Of a stretch of 64,000 nucleotides of DNA, positions 44,375 to 53,275 are shown in pieces. Origin of the DNA: Acidimicrobiales bacterium MED-G01 (lineage in GTDB: Bacteria; Actinomycetota; Acidimicrobiia; Acidimicrobiales; Poriferisodalaceae). The DNA is taken from assembly GCA_002457435.1 (NCBI GenBank), contig NTLA01000008.1, positions 1 through 64,000 of the forward strand, given 5' to 3'. The position numbers and the translations under genes were made by a program. The notes under the pieces were generated by a model. That model made no database searches, was not told where the DNA came from, and saw nothing but the letters and a program-made list of their open reading frames with translations. Numbering within the stretch: the stretch's first letter is position 1; each line of letters opens with the position of its first letter.

Positions 44375-45025
44375 ATGAGCCTACGACGGACCAAGGTGCC
44401 GCCGCTGACAGCAGATAACCTCCAAGTTATGTCAGAGCTTAATTCCGCTAGTGCGCTGTCCACTGGAATCCCAACTGGCCCCGGTGAGATATACAACCGG
44501 TTACTGAATGACCGAATCGTTTTTCTTGGTACCGAAGTAGACGATGAAATAGCGAACATTCTTTGCGCCCAGATGCTGTTCCTAGAAGGCCAAGACCGAG
44601 AAAAAGACATCTGGTTGTACATCAACAGCCCCGGTGGTTCCGTGACCGCAGGCATGGCCATATACGACACAATGCAGTTTGTCTCATGTGATGTTGCCAC
44701 TGTATGCATGGGTCTCGGAGCCTCAATGGGCCAATTCCTGCTAACAGCGGGGGCAGCAGACAAAAGGTATTGTCTGCCACACGCTCGAGTGATGATGCAT
44801 CAACCTTCAGGTGGAGTAAGAGGACAGGCCTCAGACATAGCGATCCAAGCTGAACAGATGGCATATATCAAGCGGCTGATGGCTGAACGAATAGCACTAC
44901 ACAGCGGACAAGAGGTCGATCAAATTCAGATAGATAGCGAACGGGACCGCTGGTTCACATCTGAAGAAGCCAAAGAGTACGGACTCTGTGATCATGTGAT
45001 CGTTAAACGAGGCGAGATAATTTAG
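44375..45025 (+). CDS. clpP: ATP-dependent Clp protease proteolytic subunit
   Basis: Serine protease chamber that degrades proteins fed by Clp ATPases, including tmRNA-tagged chains. The catalytic Ser lies in GASMGQFLL, the His in VMMHQPSGG and the Asp in [16 protein letters not shown]. From the ATG at 44375 the protein has 216 residues; the frame runs further upstream into the divergent gene, and the next ATG choice at 44366 is also possible. The N-terminus up to the [14 protein letters not shown] block is about 30 residues, normal for ClpP. Only one clpP copy is in the window; actinobacteria often have two or more. Confidence 0.95.
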   Translation: MSLRRTKVPPLTADNLQVMSELNSASALSTGIPTGPGEIYNRLLNDRIVFLGTEVDDEIANILCAQMLFLEGQDREKDIWLYINSPGGSVTAGMAIYDTMQFVSCDVATVCMGLGASMGQFLLTAGAADKRYCLPHARVMMHQPSGGVRGQASDIAIQAEQMAYIKRLMAERIALHSGQEVDQIQIDSERDRWFTSEEAKEYGLCDHVIVKRGEII

Positions 45026-45040
45026 CGTCGCTAAGTCTGC

Positions 45041-45460
45041 TCATGGAGCAGGACTGCAGGTGCGAGCCACAAATGCGGAGAGCTTTTCCACCGACTCCGA
45101 CAACTCATCGTCAAATTCTTGTCTAGCAGCCCCAATAGCCGCTGACCGCTCTAACGGGTCATCTGAGCTGGTGTTGCTGACAGCGTTCGTTAACGCCAAT
45201 AAAAAAGCAGCTACGACCTCTGCCTCCCGAAGGATTTCCTGAGGTGCCTCTTTGGCTACGCGCGCCGCTTGTGCTGCAGTCTGAGTTAAAGCGCCTCTGG
45301 TTGCCGCATCATCTGAAGGAGAGACCTCTGCACTAAGCGCATCGACTTTCTGTAATTCTGCTGAAGCTTCACAGAATGAGGCTTCCTGGTTCGCAGTGCT
45401 ACAACCGGCCACAACCATTGTCACGAAGACAGCGACGGCACAGCGCAGGATTGATGTCAC
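45041..45460 (-). CDS. Putative lipoprotein
   Basis: 139 residues with a signal peptide (basic Arg, hydrophobic AVAVFVTMVV) and lipobox VVAGC, so probably anchored on the outer face of the membrane. The mature part is Ala/Glu-rich, mostly helical by composition, with one more Cys pair (SFCEASAEL and the C-terminal RTCSPAP). No family recognised. Its ATG overlaps the rpe stop by four bases, and its 3' end is 15 bases from the end of clpP. Confidence 0.75.
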   Translation of the reverse strand: MTSILRCAVAVFVTMVVAGCSTANQEASFCEASAELQKVDALSAEVSPSDDAATRGALTQTAAQAARVAKEAPQEILREAEVVAAFLLALTNAVSNTSSDDPLERSAAIGAARQEFDDELSESVEKLSAFVARTCSPAP

Positions 45461-46137
45461 CCCGATTGTGCTTCTGTAGCTATACGCCGAAGATCCTGAA
45501 CTCCGTATTCAAGACCTTCCGCGTATTTGTACAGAGCGCTTCCAGAAACCAACACATTTGCCCCCGCAGCCGCAGCCCCGGAAATCGTTGAATCCGAAAT
45601 TCCGCCGTCCACTTCAACATCGACGTCGTAGCCGCCTTCGTCTATGAGGTTCCGCAGCGAGGCTACTTTGGACTCCATGCTTGCAATGTAAGCCTGACCG
45701 CCGAACCCGGGATTGACCGTCATGACCAAAACCATGTCCAACATGTCTAGAACCGAAGCGACGGAATCCAGCGGAGTGGAAGGATTGAGCGCTGCAGCCG
45801 GGCTACATCCAAGATCTCTGATTCGCCCAAGAGTCCGGTGAAGATGAGGCGTTGTTTCGACGTGAACGATGACCATCTGACAGCCTGCTTCAACGTAGTT
45901 AGGAAGCATTTCATCGGGGTTGGTGACCATCAAATGAGCTTCGAACATGACGTCTACATGTTCTCGACAAGCCGCAATGACGTCGGGTCCAAAGGTCAGG
46001 TTGGGAACAAAATTTCCGTCCATCACGTCCCATTGAATCCGGTCAACGCCGGCTGCTTCGAGAGCAACGCACTCTTCCCCAAGTCGGGAAAAGTCGGCTG
46101 GTAGTACAGAAGGAACAATTTGGATAGGGCGATTCAT
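45457..46137 (-). CDS. rpe: Ribulose-phosphate 3-epimerase
   Basis: Interconverts ribulose 5-phosphate and xylulose 5-phosphate in the pentose-phosphate and Calvin pathways. 226 residues with the TIM-barrel motifs IVPSVLPADFSRLGEE, QWDVMDGNFVPNLTFGP (metal His/Asp region), MFEAHLMVTNP, VMTVNPGFGGQ and EVDGGISDSTI. Divergent from the RNA methyltransferase with a 24-base spacer, and overlaps the lipoprotein gene by four bases downstream. Confidence 0.96.
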   Translation of the reverse strand: MNRPIQIVPSVLPADFSRLGEECVALEAAGVDRIQWDVMDGNFVPNLTFGPDVIAACREHVDVMFEAHLMVTNPDEMLPNYVEAGCQMVIVHVETTPHLHRTLGRIRDLGCSPAAALNPSTPLDSVASVLDMLDMVLVMTVNPGFGGQAYIASMESKVASLRNLIDEGGYDVDVEVDGGISDSTISGAAAAGANVLVSGSALYKYAEGLEYGVQDLRRIATEAQSG

Positions 46138-46161
46138 GTAGTGGACCGTAGTCTGGGATTG

Positions 46162-47352
46162 ATGTCTAAAAGGGTCAACATTTACGATCTAGCCGTCGGA
46201 GGCGAAGGAGTAGGCCGTTTAGAAGACGGACGAATCGTTTTCGTGGCTGGTGCTGCTGTTAACGATGAGCTGCAGGTTGAGCTGACCCAAGAGAAAAGTA
46301 GGTATGCGCGAGGGAGGATCGTCGAGATAATTTCAGCTGGCGAGGGTCGATGCGAACCATCCTGTCGGCACGTCCACAGAGGCTGCGGTGGTTGCGACTG
46401 GCAGCACTTGAGCGAAGATGCTCAGGCGGACGCAAAAATTTCCGTCGTTGAAGATTCACTCGTCAAGCTTGGTTCGATTGTTCCACCGGACGTCGGATAC
46501 GTAGCTGGCCCACCCAAATCGAATTACCGGACGACTTTGCGAGTCGCGGTTGAGAATGGCAGGCCCGCATACCGGCGGTCGCGTTCGAACGAGTTGGTCC
46601 AAATTGACGACTGCTTCGTCGCCCATCCATTGATGGAAGACATTTTGGCTGAGGGATTCTTCGCAGACGCCGCTGAGGTGACGATCCGAGTCGGATCACG
46701 TACCGGAGACCGACTGGTGATGGGAGAGCCTCATGCAAAGAATTTCCGTGTACCAGATGATGTCAAAATCGTTGGAAGAGACCAGGCACGCAGGGGCGCA
46801 AATGCCTACATAGTTGAGGAGGCCGCTGGAATCGATTGGAAGATCTCTGCCCGGTCGTTCTTTCAGAGTTCCCCCGAAGGCGCGGAGATATTGACGGCGC
46901 TAGCAGCAGAATGGTTGACGGTGCACGATGTGGGTGAGCAGGTTCTAGTCGACCTATACGCGGGGGTGGGCCTATTTTCCGGCACGGTCGGTGACTGGTT
47001 TGAAAAGGTTACAGCGGTTGAATCTTCAGTTTCCGCTACCAAAGACGCCGCTCACAATCTGGGACCGCATGTGTCTATCCATCGAAGTCAGGTTGAACGG
47101 TGGGTTCCCGAACTTGCTGATGTAGTAATAGCGGATCCACCGCGCAGCGGACTACGAGCTGAAGGAGTAGAGCAGATTCGCAAGACTGAGGCGCCGCATG
47201 TTCTTCTCGTTTCTTGTGACGCTGGTGCCCTCGGAAGAGACGCCTCCTTGATGATTACAGCGGGATATGAACTCGACCAAGTCGATGTCGTAGACATGTT
47301 TCCTCAAACGAGCCACGTTGAAGTTGTCTCAGGGTGGATACGCAACAGCTGA
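46162..47352 (+). CDS. 23S rRNA/tRNA (uracil-5-)-methyltransferase, TrmA/RlmC/RlmD family
   Basis: 396 residues from the ATG at 46162 (frame open from 46120). A TRAM domain begins SKRVNIYDLAVGGEGVGRL, followed by the iron-sulfur cluster ligands C-x5-C in CEPSCRHV and CGGC. SAM-domain blocks: VLVDLYAGVGLFSGT; catalytic Cys in VSCDAGALGRD, where the family usually reads SCNPxTLARD; C-terminal VDMFPQTSHVEVVS. Methylates C5 of a uridine in rRNA or tRNA. The family is certain; the exact target base is not. Confidence 0.92.
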   Translation: MSKRVNIYDLAVGGEGVGRLEDGRIVFVAGAAVNDELQVELTQEKSRYARGRIVEIISAGEGRCEPSCRHVHRGCGGCDWQHLSEDAQADAKISVVEDSLVKLGSIVPPDVGYVAGPPKSNYRTTLRVAVENGRPAYRRSRSNELVQIDDCFVAHPLMEDILAEGFFADAAEVTIRVGSRTGDRLVMGEPHAKNFRVPDDVKIVGRDQARRGANAYIVEEAAGIDWKISARSFFQSSPEGAEILTALAAEWLTVHDVGEQVLVDLYAGVGLFSGTVGDWFEKVTAVESSVSATKDAAHNLGPHVSIHRSQVERWVPELADVVIADPPRSGLRAEGVEQIRKTEAPHVLLVSCDAGALGRDASLMITAGYELDQVDVVDMFPQTSHVEVVSGWIRNS

Positions 47353-47360
47353 GTAAAAAT

Positions 47361-47391
47361 GTTTTGGTGCCCACTAAGTGGGCACCAAAAC
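47361..47391. terminator. Perfect 14-bp palindromic terminator
   Basis: GTTTTGGTGCCCAC (47361-47374) and GTGGGCACCAAAAC (47378-47391) pair perfectly around a TAA loop, between the convergent methyltransferase and thiolase genes. Read on the minus strand the stem is followed by ATTTTTAC, a classic T tract; on the plus strand the stem itself ends in AAAAC and no further tract follows. So it stops the thiolase transcript efficiently, and probably both. Confidence 0.9.
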
Positions 47392-47411
47392 ACATCGTTA
47401 ATGAAGTGGAG

Positions 47412-48641
47412 TTAGTTCAGTCGCTCGACGATCATCGCCATTCCTTGGCCACCGCCAACGCACATAGATTCCAGTCCGAAGGTTTTGTCGGAGTCCTCTA
47501 GGCCGTTGAGTAGCGTCGTCATGATCCGGGCTCCAGTTTGACCGAACGGATGGCCAAGAGCGATTGCTCCGCCGTTCACGTTGAGTTGGTCAACCATATC
47601 GATTCCCAATTCATCGGCTGATGGAATGACCTGCGCAGCAAATGCCTCGTTGATTTCTACGAGGTCAATGTCGCTCATAGTCATATCTGCCCGAGCCAGA
47701 ACACGTTTGATTGCCTCAATCGGGCCCAATCCCATAATTTCCGGGTTGAGAGCTGACACGGAGCTTGCAATTATTCGAGCCAAGGGAGTGATCCCTAACT
47801 CTTCAGCACGTTTGCGGCTCATCACCACAACGGCAGCAGCTCCATCATTAAGTGGGCAGGCATTGCCAGCAGTAACGCGCCCGTCAGGCCTGAATACGGG
47901 CTTCAACTGAGACACCGCGTCCAAGGTGACACCAGCTCGCGGACCATCATCTGCAGAGACAATGGTTCCGTCTGGCATGGTAACCGGTGTGATGTCCATT
48001 TCGAAGAAGCCCCGGCTAATTGCAGCCTCGGCCTTGTTTTGGCTCATCACCCCGTACTCATCCATTGCCTCGCGGCTCACACCTTTGAGTTCAGCTACAT
48101 TTTCAGCAGTCTGGCCCATAGCGATAAACAGGTCGGGAAGGCCCTCCGCTGGAGCCCAATCTCCGTGTCCACCCTCGGCACGTACCTTCGATCGTGCACC
48201 TGGTGCTTTGAAAATAGGGTTAGCGGTGTCGGGAAGGCTGTCGGCGTTTCCTTTCCCGTAACGGGAAACGCACTCAACACCAGCTGCAATAAACGCGTCA
48301 CCTTCGCCCGCTTTAATGGCATGGGCGGCCATACGGATGGTCTGAAGTGAAGAAGAGCAGTAGCGGTTAACGGTCGTGCCCGGAACATCTCCCAGGCCCG
48401 CCAATACAGCAGTAGCTCGCCCGATGTTGAAACCTTGTTCTCCGCCAGGCGATCCGGTCCCCATGATGAGGTCTTCGATCTCTTCGGGAGGAAGTTCGGG
48501 GACTTTCTCCAAGACCTTGTTGACGATTTGAGCGCTGAGATCGTCGGGCCTGATCTCGGTCATAGAGCCTTTAAAGGCTCGACCAATCGGACTACGGGCT
48601 GTTGCAACTATGACCGGGTCGGTCGAGGCGTCGGTACTCAT
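47412..48641 (-). CDS. Acetyl-CoA acetyltransferase (thiolase)
   Basis: 409 residues from the ATG at 48641, which follows AAGGGA; the frame extends to 48689. Catalyses thiolytic cleavage or condensation of beta-ketoacyl-CoA. Nucleophile Cys in TVNRYCSSSLQTIRM, the His in NGGAIALGHPFGQTGAR, and the second Cys in ESMCVGGGQGMAMIV. This is the degradative/synthetic thiolase type used in beta-oxidation. It completes the set of enoyl-CoA hydratases and acyl-CoA dehydrogenase in the accessory block, although a 3-hydroxyacyl-CoA dehydrogenase of the HAD type is not in the window. Confidence 0.94.
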   Translation of the reverse strand: MSTDASTDPVIVATARSPIGRAFKGSMTEIRPDDLSAQIVNKVLEKVPELPPEEIEDLIMGTGSPGGEQGFNIGRATAVLAGLGDVPGTTVNRYCSSSLQTIRMAAHAIKAGEGDAFIAAGVECVSRYGKGNADSLPDTANPIFKAPGARSKVRAEGGHGDWAPAEGLPDLFIAMGQTAENVAELKGVSREAMDEYGVMSQNKAEAAISRGFFEMDITPVTMPDGTIVSADDGPRAGVTLDAVSQLKPVFRPDGRVTAGNACPLNDGAAAVVVMSRKRAEELGITPLARIIASSVSALNPEIMGLGPIEAIKRVLARADMTMSDIDLVEINEAFAAQVIPSADELGIDMVDQLNVNGGAIALGHPFGQTGARIMTTLLNGLEDSDKTFGLESMCVGGGQGMAMIVERLN

Positions 48642-48700
48642 TTGGGTCCCTTCATACAGGATTAGCGACTGCGGAAACACTACCCCCACTTTGGAGGTAA

Positions 48701-50035
48701 ATGCCTATTTGTCTGTCCACCTCTACCATCAACTCAATGGTTATCCCCAACTACGCTCATGGTGTCGGCCCTCCCGGTGAATTACCGATGTCGGTAACGA
48801 CTCTCGGGTTGGTGGCAGCGGCAGCTCTCATGATCTCCTTCGCAGCCTTGGTGTCAGGGTGGCAACAGCCGCTGTTTCCGAAAGCAGGATCGGGCAGTTC
48901 GTTGCTGGTGATCACTTCCGTGGCTGGGAGAGTCGGCTTGATTTTGGGTCGAGCTCTAGGTGTTTTGTTGCTCGGCACAGCTTTGGTCTCTTGTCTCTGG
49001 GTCGCGGATGACACCTTGGTCAATATTGCACCGCGGATAGTTTTTGTAGCTCTCTGGGTTTTCGTCCCCGTTGGATCAGCATTTCTGGGTGACTTGTGGC
49101 GTTGGATGAGCCCATTCGAAATATTGGCGGGCTTGCGGGATCGTCGGTTCAGCGACCGTGAGACCAAAGAGTGGAATCTGCATGCAGCCGCGACGTTGTT
49201 AGCAGGGTTTCTTTGGCTGGAATTGGCATATCACCAACCCGCCGGTAGGACTCCTTTGACCGTTCTGCTGTTTGTCTGGACCGCGTGGAGTGGAATCGGG
49301 GCATGTCTTAACGGCCGCGAGTGGTTGCGATCACATGACCCGCTAGCCGTTTTTGTTCGACTTGTGGCTTGCATGTCGCCGCTCCACGTCTCCGGTAACT
49401 CTTTGCGTTTTCGACGTCCTCTGGTGGGACTGGGTCAAATACCGGTTCAAAAGGGTCTAGCCGCAGTGGTGCTTGTAGTTCTTGGAGGCACCTCGTTTGA
49501 CGGGTTATCGAGGACCAGTTGGTGGAGCGACATTATTGGAGGTCGTACCGGCTGGAACGCCACAGTTTTCAACACGGTGGGGTTGCTATTTTCGATGTCG
49601 TTGGTTACGGCACTGTTTTTGGGTTGTGTGCGATGGATGCAGCGACGAGATGGGAATGATGACGCCGATTTTGAAGATGGATTCGCGCTCTCGCTGGTTC
49701 CGGTAGCTGTTGGCTACGCCGTTGCGCACTACTTCGGAATGGCTGTCTTTGAAGGTCAGCAGTTGTTCATACAAATGAGTGACCCATTCGATCGCGGGTG
49801 GAACCTGTTCGGAAGCGCTGACGGATACATCAACTATCGCGTTGTAGGGCCAACAGCTATGGCGGCAATTCAGGCGTTTGGAATAATCGGAGGACATCTT
49901 GCTGGTGTCATGGTTGGACATGATCGGGCACTTGCCACACTCCGCAAAAAGGATGACGTAACGGGTCAACTGCCTCTAGTGATACTTCTTGCTTCGTTGA
50001 CCGCTATTGCCTTGGTCCTGCTTGTAGAGGCCTAA
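48701..50035 (+). CDS. Polytopic membrane protein, resembling actinobacterial proteins annotated as fenitrothion hydrolase
   Basis: 444 residues with about ten to twelve hydrophobic helices. The conserved N-terminal NYAHGVGPPGELPM, the membrane motif GDLWRWMSPFEILAGL, SWWSDIIGG and the C-terminal AMAAIQAFGIIGGHLAGVMVGHDRA carry several His residues at membrane edges that could bind metal or haem. The overall pattern fits the family labelled fenitrothion hydrolase, but that label comes from distant organophosphate-hydrolysing membrane proteins and does not fix the function. The first 20 residues may not belong; an internal Met (NSMVIPNY) is an alternative start. It stands alone between convergent thiolase and molybdenum enzyme genes. 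Confidence 0.7.
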   Translation: MPICLSTSTINSMVIPNYAHGVGPPGELPMSVTTLGLVAAAALMISFAALVSGWQQPLFPKAGSGSSLLVITSVAGRVGLILGRALGVLLLGTALVSCLWVADDTLVNIAPRIVFVALWVFVPVGSAFLGDLWRWMSPFEILAGLRDRRFSDRETKEWNLHAAATLLAGFLWLELAYHQPAGRTPLTVLLFVWTAWSGIGACLNGREWLRSHDPLAVFVRLVACMSPLHVSGNSLRFRRPLVGLGQIPVQKGLAAVVLVVLGGTSFDGLSRTSWWSDIIGGRTGWNATVFNTVGLLFSMSLVTALFLGCVRWMQRRDGNDDADFEDGFALSLVPVAVGYAVAHYFGMAVFEGQQLFIQMSDPFDRGWNLFGSADGYINYRVVGPTAMAAIQAFGIIGGHLAGVMVGHDRALATLRKKDDVTGQLPLVILLASLTAIALVLLVEA

Positions 50036-50108
50036 CTTTGCGGGCGTCGAAATAGCCGCAAAACAGCTTAAAGACCTATCGTGACGTTTCCCGTCGCTAA
50101 TTTCGGCC

Positions 50109-52379
50109 TTAGACGCTTTGAAGTGCCTGCCACACTGCCTGCGGAGTGCAGGGCATATCTACGTGTTCCACACCCAAGTGGGCGACAGCATCACACACTG
50201 CGTTATGCACTGCGGGTGTGGAGCCGATAGTGCCGGACTCGCCAATGCCCTTAGCGCCCAGTGGATTTCTTGGGCTTGCGGTCTCGGTGTTGGAAACCTC
50301 GAAGCTAGGTAGTTCAGCAGCGGACGGCATCAAATAATCCATGAGGCTTGCTGTTACGGGGTTGGCGTCCTCGTCATACTGGACGTGTTCCCACAACGCC
50401 TGAGCGATTCCTTGAGCGATACCGCCATGTTGTTGTCCATTGACCAACATGGGATTGAGAATGGTGCCACAGTCATCAACTGCTATGTGTCGCAACAAAT
50501 CAACCTCCCCGGTCTCTCGGTCAATTTCTACAACCGCAACATGCGAACCAAACGGGTATGTTGCGTCGCTGCCGTCAAAGTCGAGCTCGTGAGCAAGTCC
50601 ACCTTCGATTTCTTGCTCAACCGCAGCGCTTGCTAGATCAGCCCAACTAATAGATTTTGCGGGAACTCCAGCGACTTGGAGGGCACCTTCGCCGACCACG
50701 ATGTCCTCGGCGCTGGCTTCCAACAAACTGGCGGCAAGCTGCTTGCCTTTTTCAAGAACTACTTGCGAAGCTTCATAGATAGCTGAGCCGCCAGCTTGCA
50801 GAGAGCGAGACCCTAAAGTTCCGGCTCCTCTAGCGACCTCCTCGGTGTCGGCGTCGACGTGGTTGACTTCGTCCATTGGTATACCGAGGACGTCGTTGAC
50901 GATCATTGAAAACGCGGTGTCATGACCCTGTCCATGCGAACTTGTTCCAACTTTGATGGTTGCCGAACCGTCATCATTAATTTCGCAGCTTCCGTATTCG
51001 ACGTGCAGGCCGATCGGCGCAGTGACCTCGACATAAGAGGAGACTCCGATGCCGAGGAGCTTGGGATCGTCTGATTCTCGCCGCCGTGTTTGTTCGGCGC
51101 GTAGATCTGCGTATCCGGAGGCTTCAAGAACTGCGTCCAAGGAGCGTTCATATTCTCCGGAGTCGTAGTTGGCGCCGACCAGGGTCGTCAGTGGGAAAGC
51201 GTCGGGTTGTAGGTAATTCTTTCGACGTAGCTCCGCCGGGTCCATGCCAATAGCGTTCGCTGCTTTGTCCAGAATTCTTTCAACCATTTGAGTTGCTTCT
51301 GGTCGACCAGCTCCGCGATAGGCACCGATGAAAGTTGTGTTCGTTACTACTGACTGAGCGAAGAAATCTATAGCGGGGATGTTGTAGACAGCTTGACTAA
51401 GTTGCATCGTGAGCATGGGAAGAATCGCACCGATAGCGGGGTAGGCGCCAGCATCTGCTACGACTCTCGCTTTTAGACCAACGATAGAGCCGTCGTTGTT
51501 GACTCCCAGTTCGGCGTTCATCACCATGGCCCGACCTTGCGCCATGGCCAACATGTTTTCGCCGCGTTGTTCAGTCCACTTGACTGGTGTGTCGAGTTCT
51601 TGGGCTGCTTTAGCGCAGAGTATGTGTTCGATATAAAGACCGGCCTTTGGGCCGAAACCGCCGCCAACCCATGGAGCGATTACTCGTAAATTCTCCGGCT
51701 CCAAACCAATGTTGGGGGCAAGACCATCGCGAAGTCCGTGAGCAGTCTGCGTTGAGGCGTAGAAGGTCATGGAGTCACCTTCAGGGATAGCAACGCACCC
51801 GTTTGGCTCCATCGGTACTCCTGCAAGACGTTGCGTCACTATTCGTTGGCTCACCACAGCGTCGGCACCCTCGTTTACATCAGGGCCGTCGTACTCGTTG
51901 CCGATTGCGAAACAGACGTTGCTTTCGGCGCCTTCCCAAAGGATGTCAGCGCCGTCGCCAAGAGCTGCTTCAATGTCAGCATTAGCTGGAAGTGGGTCGT
52001 AATCAACGATGACCTGTTCTGCTGCGTCAACGGCCGCCGAGTGACTTTCAGCCACTATCGCCGCGACTATGTCGCCGACGAAACGTACTCGACCAACCGC
52101 TAGCGGCGGCCGGTTCATGGACGGATCCATGAACTCTGATTGGTTGGTAGCCTCCATGCTCAGGTTGTCTGAGGTGTAGACGGCTAATACGCCTGGCATG
52201 TTGACAGCTTCGCTCGTATCAACCTCGAGAAGTGAGGCATGAGCCATAGTCGAGCGAACAAAAACGATTTGAGCTGACTCTATGTCTAGGTCATCTACGT
52301 AATCGTTGGAGCCAGTTAGTAACCCTGGATCTTCTTTTCGAGTAACTGCGTTGCCTAAAATCGACCCTTGTGCTGCCAT
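50109..52379 (-). CDS. Molybdenum hydroxylase large subunit, form II CoxL-like (xanthine dehydrogenase family)
   Basis: 756 residues. The active-site loop is AYRGAGRPEATQ, the form II signature (form I CO dehydrogenases have AYXCSFR), so CO oxidation is not implied. GGGFGPKAGLYIEH, GSCEINDDGSATIKVGTSSHGQGHDTAF and the final ECGTI-like DDCGTILNPMLVNGQQHGGIAQGIAQ and GAKGIGESGT blocks bind the molybdopterin cytosine dinucleotide, with the catalytic Glu in GESG. No FAD-subunit, ferredoxin-subunit or maturation gene is adjacent. The ATG at 52379 has AGATGAGGG upstream; a preceding ATG at 52385 is also in frame. Probable substrate is an N-heterocycle or aldehyde. Confidence 0.9.
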   Translation of the reverse strand: MAAQGSILGNAVTRKEDPGLLTGSNDYVDDLDIESAQIVFVRSTMAHASLLEVDTSEAVNMPGVLAVYTSDNLSMEATNQSEFMDPSMNRPPLAVGRVRFVGDIVAAIVAESHSAAVDAAEQVIVDYDPLPANADIEAALGDGADILWEGAESNVCFAIGNEYDGPDVNEGADAVVSQRIVTQRLAGVPMEPNGCVAIPEGDSMTFYASTQTAHGLRDGLAPNIGLEPENLRVIAPWVGGGFGPKAGLYIEHILCAKAAQELDTPVKWTEQRGENMLAMAQGRAMVMNAELGVNNDGSIVGLKARVVADAGAYPAIGAILPMLTMQLSQAVYNIPAIDFFAQSVVTNTTFIGAYRGAGRPEATQMVERILDKAANAIGMDPAELRRKNYLQPDAFPLTTLVGANYDSGEYERSLDAVLEASGYADLRAEQTRRRESDDPKLLGIGVSSYVEVTAPIGLHVEYGSCEINDDGSATIKVGTSSHGQGHDTAFSMIVNDVLGIPMDEVNHVDADTEEVARGAGTLGSRSLQAGGSAIYEASQVVLEKGKQLAASLLEASAEDIVVGEGALQVAGVPAKSISWADLASAAVEQEIEGGLAHELDFDGSDATYPFGSHVAVVEIDRETGEVDLLRHIAVDDCGTILNPMLVNGQQHGGIAQGIAQALWEHVQYDEDANPVTASLMDYLMPSAAELPSFEVSNTETASPRNPLGAKGIGESGTIGSTPAVHNAVCDAVAHLGVEHVDMPCTPQAVWQALQSV

Positions 52380-52490
52380 GATCATCCCTCATCTGACGTG
52401 CGTGCTTCGGAGCAGCAACGACACTACACCGAGGTACCACACCAAGCGTCATCGAGGACATTTTTGCTGCGCCCAACGGGTTCTAAATGG

Positions 52491-53234
52491 TCAATCCTGA
52501 CTTTCAAACCAAGTATTCAGGAGATCGGCTGAGCGAGTCGGATCTTCACACATCCACCAGTGGCCAAGCCCATCTAAGACAGCAACTTCCGCCTTACACC
52601 TCTCTGCAGCGCGGCGGTGAAGTTCTTCGCCGCCTGTATAGGCATCTTCTGTGGCGATTATGCATAAGCCAGGTCGCTGAGACGCTGCCGGAAGATCGTC
52701 ACCTAAATTTCCTACAACTGGTTGAGCTGCGCTTCTGTAGAGCCCCAAAATCGCTTTGCCCATGTCGTCGTTGACCCAAGGAGCGACCTTCTCAGCTACC
52801 GACTCGCCCATCCCCAGTTGAGCGAAAAAGACCGCTCTCTCCGCATCAGAAAAGTCGGTCATCGATTTGACAGCAGCTTCCCCATCGGGGCTTTGCCAAC
52901 TCTGGGCGGCGTCATGCCATACGTAGTCATGATTGAAAATTCCGATTATGTCGGTGCACCATGACCGAATTAAGTCTGGGCGAGTCATAGCTAAACGTAT
53001 GACGTGGCCTCCACCCCAGTCATGGCCAACCAAATCGATAGGACCATCGAGATGCTCGAGTTCAAGTGCGAGCCATTCCAGGTATCCGTCGCTGGTGACA
53101 TCAAAACCTTCAGGAAGCAAACTGCCGAAACCGGGCGGGGAAAGAGCGATGACGTCATCTCGCCCAAGTTCAGTGCGAAGAGGACCCCAGATGGCCTCTG
53201 TTTCGGGGTTGCCGTGTACTAAAACGACTGTCAT
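52491..53234 (-). CDS. Alpha/beta hydrolase with Asp nucleophile (epoxide hydrolase / haloalkane dehalogenase type)
   Basis: 247 residues from the ATG at 53234, placed after AAAGGAG. HGNPETEAIWGPL carries the HGNP oxyanion motif, DLVGHDWGGGHVIRLA has Asp at the nucleophile position, and a His lies in LDGLGHWWMCED. Asp rather than Ser at the elbow is typical of epoxide hydrolases and dehalogenases. Substrate unknown. It lies 111 bases upstream of the CoxL-like gene and 36 bases below YbaK on the same strand. Confidence 0.86.
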   Translation of the reverse strand: MTVVLVHGNPETEAIWGPLRTELGRDDVIALSPPGFGSLLPEGFDVTSDGYLEWLALELEHLDGPIDLVGHDWGGGHVIRLAMTRPDLIRSWCTDIIGIFNHDYVWHDAAQSWQSPDGEAAVKSMTDFSDAERAVFFAQLGMGESVAEKVAPWVNDDMGKAILGLYRSAAQPVVGNLGDDLPAASQRPGLCIIATEDAYTGGEELHRRAAERCKAEVAVLDGLGHWWMCEDPTRSADLLNTWFESQD

Positions 53235-53275
53235 AGGCACTCCTTTGTAGCGCGAGACATCGTAAACCGAACCTA

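Noticed and set aside
44203-44763. 186-residue minus-strand frame across the lyase/clpP junction
   Set aside because: Overlaps clpP and the lyase start; Pro/Arg/Ser-rich shadow sequence.
50109-52379. CO dehydrogenase (form I) and carbon-monoxide oxidation
   Set aside because: The active-site loop is AYRGAGR, not AYXCSFR, and no coxMS genes are present.
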